Origin: Nemopilema nomurai
Taxonomy: Eukaryota; Cnidaria; Scyphozoa; Rhizostomeae; Rhizostomatidae
DNA: 64,000 nt
Direction of reading: 5' to 3'
NCBI GenBank assembly: GCA_003864495.1
Contig: ML133488.1
Coordinates: forward strand, 1,623,230-1,687,229
Shown here: piece after piece, positions 38,601-64,000 of the stretch
How the letters are laid out: each line of letters begins with the position of its first letter
How positions within the stretch are numbered: the first letter of the stretch is position 1
The notes under the pieces: generated by a model
Told to the model about the DNA's origin: nothing
The model's database searches: none
What the model saw: only the letters and a program-made list of their open reading frames with translations
Translations under genes and position numbers: made by a program

Positions 38601-41600
38601 TCTTTCAATTCATATCGATATTACATTATGGAATGAATGTTAATTGATGTCCTGAATTGGAACTTTTAGCTGAAGTAGTTTTAATATGATTCCGAATTAA
38701 ATCATAAAGCTATACATCATATCTCAAGCACTTTGTTGATAAGATTAAAAGATGGTAAAACCCACCACACCCTGTCTAATGAAACTCTGGGCTTGCTTTA
38801 TCTGATTCATTCAATTACAGCTAGACACTGTCAGAATGATAATCAAGCTAAGGAACTCCATCTAGATAATTCTCACAGATTCTAATCTTGTTTCGTTTCA
38901 GAAAAGACTCGTAACTTGTAAGCCTATTCTCTGCGAAAAGCCCATGTGTGCACACCCCGTGAGAGTTCGCGAGCACTGTTGCCCAGTTTGTCCAAGTAAG
39001 TGCACTCCACACATTTTCAATCCCAACAAAAGCCAATTAAATAATTAAGTAAAGTTTATGGCTTTCTTGTCCCTTTTTGCACTTGGAGAAGGAACAGGTG
39101 AAGCCCCGTCTCCTAAGGCAATATCATGATGCACCCATTACCAGCTAGGAATATAGAATAATCAGGTACATAATCTCTGTCTTGAAAAGCTTTTTGGAGG
39201 GTGAAGGGAACAGATGTTCGACCGCAAAACATTGATGCAGATTATAAAAGAGGTTTGGCTGGCATCACTGTTATTCACCACAAGAGACTGCCTACCAAAA
39301 AACTCATCTACTAAATTTCTCGATTCATGAAGCTTTTAGGCATCTTAAAGTGAGAGCTGATTGTTGCGGTTCCAATTGATTGAACGCTGCACCATTCACG
39401 GTATATTTTGTCTGAAACTCCATATTTTCGTCTTTCAGGGCCACCAAATGGCAGAGCTGTTGACCCAAGGAAAGGTAAGTGGCGTGGTCCGATGAATTTT
39501 GTCCACTTAAAACGTTGGGAGGGACTGTTTCTTTTTGATCAGTCATCTGCTCGAAATGCTCATGTTCATTCAGCATCGAATTTGCAAAACAGTTCATAAA
39601 GCTATTTTTCATTAATCCTACATGGACCTAGCACATACTTCGAGGCCATTGTTGCAATGCATCCTGTAAGGTGTTCTAAGCTAATGTGCCATGAAGGGCT
39701 TGAACATTGAGAGGCTACTGTTAACTTTTCTGAGCTTCTTTGCTTTATTCTAGCTTGTATAATTGGCATGGCATCTCGAAATGAAATACGTGCCATTGGA
39801 GAAGCGTGGCATCCGAGTATGCAGCCGTTTGGTATGATCAAGTGCATTGTTTGCATATGCAAGGTACGCATCAACACCTGCTTCTATGCATGGTTTGTCT
39901 CTTGCGTATTTTGGTTCACTTTGTCACCAAGTGTATTAGGTGAAGTCGGCAATTTACAATATCTACAACAAAAGGATATTTTTATCATTCATATGTCATA
40001 TCATTTCAGCTTCTTTTAATTAGTCAAGAGGTAGTTAGGACGCTTTTCAAAGGCTCGTTTATGGAATTGGACTTTGATAGTCGTTTTTCAAAGTGCTTTT
40101 TTATGTCATATAGGTAGAAATCAGACGGCTATTTCTAAAGAGCTGATGATTGACGATTACTATAATTGCTTGAAAATTGTAGTATAGTCGTAGTTTATTG
40201 TGCCATAAAAAAAATGTTTCTGAGAAAGGCACCAATCTGCAATAGGTTTATGGGTTTGATTCAACCACACTAAAAAAATCAATTGCTGTTTTGCCTCCAC
40301 TGGGACCAATTACTCTGGCTATGTCACTAATGAAACAACCAGAAAATGATCTAAGCGTGGCTCATTATACCATGGTCAAGGCCCTTTACATGTAATGTCA
40401 AACCTGGTTCGTGAATGCGAATCTGGTTACCTATGAGTTGGTTGTTTACTTTTAGGGTGCTCCTGGCGATTACAAATGCACCACTGTGGTCTGTCCCAAG
40501 TTGGAATGCAAGTCACCAGAAAGGGTCCCAGGCTCATGCTGCCCAGTTTGTCCAAGTAAGTCCCATGACTGTCTCTTTAGTATCCATCATGCCATCAATG
40601 TCATCAAAATCTTCGTCAAAAACATTAGCTTCGTTAAATATTAACTTGGAACATTCAGTTGTATTTGTGTTTACCACGCAAAGGAGGCATTTGCGTTTCC
40701 CATTGGTCCTTCTTCCATCTGAGCAATGGAGCAAAATTGTCTTATGAGATACTGTGTGTATGTATGACATTACTTTAACTACCAAACATAGGATAACAAT
40801 CATTTCGTAGCAAAACATTCTGTTATATTCTTTACTTCAGAATAGCATGCATACCGCTTTTTTGCCATTATGAAGCAAAGATTACAAAAATTAGACACAG
40901 ACATTTAGTCAGGAAGAGGAGGGGGCTGGAATTCTCTTTCAATCTAACGATTTTATCTATGTTGTTGAAGTAGTTGTACTCAGGGTCTAATTACTATAAA
41001 TTTAAGGTTTTAACAAAGACTGTTCGATTGCAACAGAATTTTATGAATTTGCACAAAAGTGCAACGGCTAGCAATGAGTCATTTATAGACGATTAAGAAC
41101 ACGCATCTGTGAACCTGGTATGAATTATATACATGTTTCTTCGCAATGTACAGTTATAATACAATCTACTTGATTCCTTGTTAAATATCTTGCAAAATGC
41201 TTCTGTTACACAGAGAAGAAAAGTTCCAGCCTCGAGGGACTAAGAGTAAACACTTATGGAACGGATGGTGCAATAAATAAGAAAAGTGAGTAAATATCCA
41301 GGGTCATTTTCTAAGAGTAAAAGAAGACTTAGTGATAAAAGCACTTTTTCTTCTGCTCATTAAAGACACGAACTAAGCTGTACAGCCGTTTTCATTCACA
41401 GATCTTCCTTCATTCGCTTTCATTATGCTCTGGATTCTGGTTTAGAATCTGGGTTCTTGTGACGACAATTTTCTCTACTCTACTTTCTTCAATCGTAGAA
41501 TCTGGCTGCAAATATGGTGGGAACTTTCATAGTCATGGATCTTCCTGGAAGCCAACGTTATCTCATTTTGGCATCCTTCGATGTGTGCTTTGCCGATGCA

Positions 41601-42409
41601 AGGTAGATAGAAATGATTTCCCTTGCCTAGGCCAACATGAAGGAATCATTCGAGAATTCTGCCTGTTTTGCTCAATTGGTCATGGCTCACTACATACACA
41701 GTTTTTACACTCGATGCAGATTGATTCGGAATCAGAATCAGAATCAATCAATCAATCAATCAATCAGATTCTGATTCGGAATCAGAAGTGCTAAGCATAA
41801 TAACAAATTAGCCAACAGCGAAAGCTTTAATGCTTGTCAAGTTTTAACCATGTCTTATTTTTTGCTCATTATAAACTGACATTGTATCTGAGTTTACAAG
41901 TTTTGCAAGGCAGCAGGCAATAATGAACGATGCAATAATTCTTTAAATATAATTCTATTATTGTTAATGTAATACAACATACTTTTCAAAATTATTTCAA
42001 CATTTCATATAGAACCATGACGTGGTTGATAGGAGAGTCTCATTTGATTGAATAAACTCAGTGTCGTGTGAAGCATGACGCATCCGAAATGTCGTCAGGA
42101 GCACGACTTTCCGACCACGTGACCAGGACCCTGACCCCTGTGAAAAAGTTTGATAAACGAGCATCCTTCGCAATACGAACCCCTAATGATGCTAGCCCTA
42201 TTTACAGGCCCCAAAGCTTTGACTGAAAGCATTGTAATGAGGATTCCAGAAAAAGATCTCACGGCATGATCATTGACTTATTTTTGTAGAATGGTCGAGT
42301 GAAATGCAGGCGGATGAGATGTATAAAGTCTGGAAGATGTCGAATCAAGGATGGCAAAGCCCCAAATGACCCCTGTTGCCGTCATTGCACCGTGCGAGGA
42401 AAAGCATGA
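17544..42409 (+). CDS. CHRD: Chordin, secreted BMP antagonist
   Basis: Nineteen coding exons: 17544-17679, 30125-30225, 31544-31667, 33817-33936, 34276-34428, 34712-34824, 35307-35469, 35927-36033, 36261-36380, 36745-36924, 37170-37463, 37951-38262, 38902-38995, 39439-39474, 39754-39863, 40456-40555, 41214-41285, 41499-41602, 42290-42409 (TGA). Phases agree and give 852 aa (human about 955). Order: signal peptide, VWC1 (~46-120), CHRD block (~121-605), VWC2 (~607-672), VWC3 (~685-754), VWC4 (~779-852), the standard chordin order. VSCRNVRPECP in VWC1 is close to vertebrate chordin. From family knowledge, chordin binds BMP ligands through its VWC modules outside the cell, is cut by tolloid proteases, and patterns the body axis, also in cnidarians. 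Least certain are the exon 10/11 junction (an alternative is GAAAG|GTACG at 36901) and any undetected exon in the 12.4 kb intron 1. Confidence 0.95.
19961..20187. repeat. Two G-homopolymer runs
   Basis: Runs of 10 G (19961-19970) and 11 G (20177-20187) lie about 216 bp apart. Both are followed by CA. They could be G-quadruplex-prone or tails of an old insertion, and are also places where sequencing length errors are common. Confidence 0.6.
21309..21373 (+). repeat. Short imperfect tandem repeat
   Basis: Three copies of TTGTCCAATGTTAATGT-like units (the first truncated, the last with TAAATGT) are interspersed with AAGTG. It lies in chordin intron 1 and no function is apparent. Confidence 0.6.
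22168..22236 (+). repeat. Imperfect ~34 bp tandem duplication
   Basis: GATTATTTACATGT followed by a variable middle and ACTTGATA occurs twice in a row (from 22168 and from 22201). It is a simple duplication inside chordin intron 1. Confidence 0.6.
26932..26981. repeat. Perfect 17 bp hairpin (TACCCTGGGTACC…)
   Basis: The arm at 26932-26948 (TACCCTGGGTACCAGAC) is perfectly complementary to 26965-26981, with a 16-base spacer. The substring GGGTACCAGAC also appears near 24546-24556, so it is probably a dispersed repeat. A transposon end or fold-back relic is the likeliest reading. Confidence 0.65.
30125..31667 (+). other. CHRD: Chordin VWC1 (exons 2-3)
   Basis: Exon 2 (30125-30225) carries the first half, ending CxxCxC-QK; exon 3 (31544-31667) carries the second half, ending HCCPTC. 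Family cysteines are in place. Where VWC modules normally have Trp followed by a non-cysteine (ETWHP in vertebrate chordin), this one reads QSFCP, giving 11 rather than 10 cysteines. VWC1 is one of the main BMP-binding modules in the family. Confidence 0.9.
32291..32567. mobile_element. MITE-like element with GGGGCGCTTATT internal repeats
   Basis: It is bounded by imperfect terminal inverted repeats. The left end reads GTAAATGATGAAATTAGCG; the right end, reverse-complemented, reads GTATATGACGAAATTAGTG. Inside are about eight degenerate copies of GGGGCGCTTATT-like units in the same orientation, spaced 15-40 bp, with no coding capacity. It sits in chordin intron 3. A clean target-site duplication was not identified. 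Confidence 0.55.
33817..38157 (+). other. CHRD: Chordin CHRD-domain block (exons 4-12)
   Basis: Residues ~121-605. At least three CHRD-like beta-rich modules are visible. One starts around PFIALLSPYQQSLDFP (exon 5), one around FYSVLSGGG (exon 8), and one around APFVSIATIISVHDVDSR (exon 11), which runs into VLTADSECNINYVIFIDGYG. The last stretch (exon 12) contains GIASGMAHIRI and LKGQVTLADNKC, resembling the end of the vertebrate CHRD region before VWC2. Vertebrate chordins have four CHRD repeats; the boundary between the first two is not clear to me here. Confidence 0.8.
38158..38995 (+). other. CHRD: Chordin VWC2 (exons 12-13)
   Basis: The module starts at VCLHQGRFYDDGAEWHP with the normal Trp, reaches CTKCTCK at the end of exon 12, and finishes in exon 13 with REHCCPVCP. 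Ten cysteines in the standard VWC pattern. The intron follows the CxCK motif, as in the other three VWC modules. Confidence 0.9.
39439..39474 (+). other. CHRD: Chordin 36-nt exon 14 (linker)
   Basis: A 36-nt exon flanked by AG and GTAAGT encodes PPNGRAVDPRK between VWC2 and VWC3. Phases 1 on both sides keep the frame whether it is included or skipped, so it could be optional. Confidence 0.75.
39754..40555 (+). other. CHRD: Chordin VWC3 (exons 15-16)
   Basis: Exon 15 reads CIIGMASRNEIRAIGEAWHP and later PFGMIKCIVCICK, a canonical first half with Trp and PFG. Exon 16 supplies the second half, ending GSCCPVCP. Ten cysteines. VWC3 is, with VWC1, a principal BMP-binding module in known chordins. 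Confidence 0.9.
41499..42409 (+). other. CHRD: Chordin VWC4 and C-terminus (exons 18-19)
   Basis: The first half contains CKYGGNFHSHGSSWKP and HFGILRCVLCRCK; the second half is Arg/Lys-rich (VKCRRMRCIKSGRCR) and ends CCRHCTVRGKA then TGA. The ten-cysteine pattern is intact. The basic patch could bind heparan sulphate, which is inference. The protein stops six residues after the last cysteine. Confidence 0.9.
41721..41786. repeat. (AATC)n microsatellite inside an inverted repeat
   Basis: About five AATC units are flanked by nearly complementary GATTCGGAATCAGAATC (left) and GATTCTGATTCGGAATC (right). The whole can fold into a hairpin. It lies in chordin intron 18. Confidence 0.6.
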
Positions 42410-44085
42410 AGTGCATCTTGCACACGTAAACTCTGATAATCAACGAGAAGCAATTTTTATACGCAGTAGCCTCATATTTGTACAGATGCAGAGCATAATG
42501 GCTAGAAAGAGATTGTTTTAAGCACGATAAGTGGAATTGTTTTAACAGCAGCTCAAACTATAGCAAGGACTAACTGCAATACTATTTACCCTTCGACTTT
42601 CCATGCTTGCTCTGGTTTGAACGCTTTTCTTTGAGCTAGCAGAGCTTGTGAACTAGCAGAGCTTGTATATTAGCTAGCAATGTGGCCCAAATGCGCTAGC
42701 AATTTTATTGATTTATTGCAGTTTCTGTGATGTCAGAATACTTGTAAAGTCACCGCTCTAAATTCTGATCGGTAGTCTAGAAATCATTCAGCATCTTTTG
42801 CAAAGTCTTTTATCGTTCTAAGTCAATCAGGATGCTGTTGTCACCTGCTTATTCTATGGGTGCAAAAACAGATATTATTATGGCAATTTTTGGTGTACGC
42901 TTGTTCGTTCAGGAAACATACATATTAAACCATATTTAAAAGGATAGTTTTGCATCATTGTTGTTGCTTTGGCGCTACAGCAGCAAGTATTTTTCAAATT
43001 GCACCGGTGGAACAGCACCCTTTTTTATTGACCGGCCTTACCCCCTCCCCCCAAATTTGCATCTAAAACATCAATTTACTACTTCGAAGTTATGAATTAA
43101 AATTTTGAAAAAAGCACCTTTCTTGGATGCCCTTAATGTCTGTAATACGACCAAAGTGCATTTATCTTATGCGTAAAATAGAGGCTATACTGATCCCAAT
43201 TTTGTTCTATTCCTAACTACCGAGAATATCTGAGAAGCATCTTAGCAAATAGTCACGCCTTTATGATCGTGCATCGCCGGTCATTCCAAACGGAACTCGA
43301 CACACGATCTGACGTGAACTGTAGAATAAGAATTCAAGCTTTTAGCACGTGGTGTTTTTATTGAGCTTAATTCAGATTTTAATGTAAATATGTAAACATG
43401 GACATTCTTTACAATATAAATTATTTAATTTTGTACCCAACAGTTTTCATATGAAGATACAATAAGAAATGAGTTGTTTTTGTGTTGTTTAGTCTTTGCC
43501 AATGAAACTAAACTAATAAAACTGCCGGCGAAGAAACTTCAAACTTGAAGTAACCCTTTTGTAGATTGTAGCCCTTTTGTATCTGCATCACAAGATTCTA
43601 GTGGCGGTTCAATTAACAACTCTGGCGTCATCAAATTTTGACATAAGATTATGAATGCTCCACATTGGGAAACTCAACCCCAAACCCCCCCCCCCCCGCA
43701 TTGCTAGATTGTCGAATTTGACTTTTCTGATTTGTTTTTCTGATTTGATCTTATTTGTTTGAGATGACAAATTAGAGTCAATTATTTTCTGCTCACTCAT
43801 ATCAAACCCATTTGAATCATTCATTTCACACCATAGTCATTTCATGTCTGAATACAGCTTTAGCAAGTGCCATGGACGTAGGAGCATTTGCAGTTTTGGG
43901 GAACTTGTTTTCATACAGTGAGGGAGCTCAGTAAACGTACATGTCGTGACAGTAGGACAACACGAAAAAGCAGCTCATGAACTCGAAAACTCTTCCCTTT
44001 GCGTAGATAATAAAGTAAGTAAGTTGGTAGTAAAAGAAAGGTTTTCGAAATTTTGTCCATTAATGTCCTTTTTTATATTTCGAAA
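42410..44085. other. Chordin 3' flank and intergenic region
   Basis: No coding exon is supported. The region begins with the chordin 3'UTR. It also contains a small AGCTAGCAGAGCTTG duplication near 42636-42700 and a run of 13 C at 43685-43697. The first canonical AATAAA downstream of chordin is at 43515-43520. Confidence 0.5.
43515..43520 (+). terminator. Candidate chordin polyadenylation signal AATAAA
   Basis: This is the first canonical AATAAA I see after the chordin stop codon, implying a 3'UTR of about 1.1 kb. A variant signal closer to the stop cannot be excluded. Confidence 0.35.
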
Positions 44086-44835
44086 ATGTCACGTCCAGCC
44101 TATCGCGAATACCCAAAAAAATTTGATTCAAAAAACACACCGAAGCAAACAACATGTTTTGCAGCCCTCCAGGGTGCGCCTCCACGCTCCGATTTGAAAG
44201 AGCAGCACCAAAAAAGTTCTATTATACAAACAACAAAAATGGGGCTCAAACTGCACGCAATTCCAGCGAATAGCTATTTAAATCACACTCAACGCAAAAA
44301 ACATCTTTATGCGAGGAGAGACCATAACATACAGTGAGTGGCAAAGTTTCACGATTTGATAGAAATAGAGTACCAATAGATTACAAAGACCATAGTAAAT
44401 TAGTTCTTAAAGAAGAAAGTATAGCAATGTTTGCATCTTTATTAATGTGACATTTTTGTCATTTTAGCACGTTTTTACGTGCAAGCAAATTAAATTGGAT
44501 TTTACATTTAATTTGGATTCTGTTTCCATTTCTCGAAAACCAAAACGAGGTCCTTTCAAAAGGAAGTCGTCATCATCGATGGCAAAATAATACCCGTCAT
44601 CCAAAATATTCCGCAGAAAATTCAAACTTTACCTTTCGTGGTTGCAAAGCGACCAGTAATCAAAACTGCAACTCAATGTGAAGTTGTAGTAGAGCTAACT
44701 GAAAGAAATATTGCAGAGTTTTCTAATAAAATAAGGAACAGAACTTCTCCAGTGGTGTGTGTCTCAACACAAACATGGACCAGGATTAAAACTTACAAGA
44801 TATACCAAGAGGAAACTGTTCTGATTTTTCAATGA
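44086..44835 (+). CDS. Unrecognised two-exon protein, 177 aa
   Basis: Exon 1 is 44086-44333 (ATG with A at -3) and exon 2 is 44550-44835 (TGA at 44833). The donor is ACA|GTGAGT and the acceptor ACGAG|GTCC. Phase 2/1 join exactly at HNIQ-SFQKEVVIIDG, and total length is 534 nt. The first half is basic and polar, Lys/Gln/Thr-rich (YREYPKKFDSKNTPKQTT), with no membrane segment or signal peptide. The second half alternates beta-like stretches (VVIIDGKIIPVIQNI; CEVVVELTERNI; SPVVCVSTQTW). I do not recognise the family. The stop is 65 bp before the NSMAF ATG on the same strand and no AATAAA lies between them, so its transcript must end inside NSMAF or be shared with it. The acceptor's pyrimidine tract is weak, so the model could be wrong. 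Confidence 0.5.
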
Positions 44836-44900
44836 TCAGGCGAAGTGGGAACGATTTTGATTGAGTATTCAGCTGGTTGATCTTGCAGTTAATTGTTACA

Positions 44901-63480
<18,580 letters not shown>

Positions 63481-64000
63481 GTACAGCTCATTTTTGAAGA
63501 GAAACAGACAATCTTTGAAGTACCTACAATCATTTCTTCTATTTTGTATTTAGTATTACAAGTACAGTATGGATTTTAATGCAGTTTCACAGTATACCCA
63601 CACTTCCTAGAACTAGTTTGACATTTTTCAGCCCCAATTCCCACCTCAAGCTGCTGGTTCAAACCCAAGATGGACCTTTTCATATACTGTTATTTCAACT
63701 TCTTACAAAACTGACATTTTATGCTGGTTACTTAAGTTTATGCTGGTTGCTTAATTGTCCATTTGTCTTGAAGAATTATTTTACATCTAGAGGAAAAGTT
63801 GAAACGTAATTTAGTCATGTTTAGGTCTATTTGCTGTTTCAATATTTGTCCTACTGTCTGCAAACTGGGAAATTAGTGTTGCACGGCACTCATAAACTTC
63901 AAGGATTTACAATGTAACCTATATGTTAAACAGTTCAGTATAATGGAGGAATACATAAGATATATTTATTTGACATATTAATACACATCAGATACATCCT
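63481..64000 (+). other. NSMAF 3' flank
   Basis: AT-rich sequence after the NSMAF stop, presumably 3'UTR. I see no canonical AATAAA before the window ends, so the transcript may use a variant signal (AATACA-like near 63950) or end outside the window. No further gene is supported. Confidence 0.45.

Noticed and set aside
43946..44052. Frame containing VVKERFSKF as an alternative NSMAF first exon
   Set aside because: The KER match is tempting, but the ATG exon at 44901 ends KAER in the right phase, is adjacent, and has a better start context.

Overview
The window is nuclear DNA from an animal. It is AT-rich (by eye mid-30s % GC), with small coding exons split by GT-AG introns, long introns, minisatellites and short transposon-like repeats. 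I recognise three metazoan genes by conceptual splicing: ENY2 (mRNA export/SAGA), chordin (secreted BMP antagonist) and NSMAF/FAN (BEACH-WD40 adaptor). A chordin with four VWC modules limits the source to an animal with a BMP axis. The divergence from vertebrates and the compact exons suggest a marine invertebrate, most likely an anthozoan cnidarian (coral or sea anemone). That placement is inference, not proof.

Layout, all genes on the + strand. 1-1730: flank with no supported gene. 1731-8405: ENY2, five coding exons, 104 aa, with one GC-AG intron. 8406-17543: intergenic, with a ~540 bp polypyrimidine tract, a 47 bp inverted-repeat pair 1.9 kb apart, a hairpin and a CpG-richer stretch just before chordin. 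17544-42409: chordin, 19 coding exons, 852 aa, with a 12.4 kb first intron, a signal peptide, VWC1, a CHRD block and VWC2-4. 42410-44085: intergenic, probably including the chordin 3'UTR. 44086-44835: an unrecognised two-exon gene (177 aa). 44901-63480: NSMAF, 38 coding exons, 928 aa, with a GRAM/PH-like N-terminus, BEACH domain and WD40 propeller. 63481-64000: 3' flank.

The genes do not form a pathway: ENY2 is nuclear, chordin extracellular and NSMAF cytoplasmic/membrane-associated. The least ordinary points are as follows. (1) A 12-copy ~130 bp minisatellite in NSMAF intron 8 whose repeat unit is the 3' end of exon 8 plus its 5' splice site. (2) The unrecognised 177-aa gene, whose stop lies 65 bp before the NSMAF ATG. 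(3) A splice-acceptor-like site just before that ATG, which implies a 5'UTR intron, nesting or shared transcription. (4) An extra cysteine in chordin VWC1. Exon coordinates come from reading frame, splice consensus, phase arithmetic and recalled family similarity; no alignment or RNA evidence was available.
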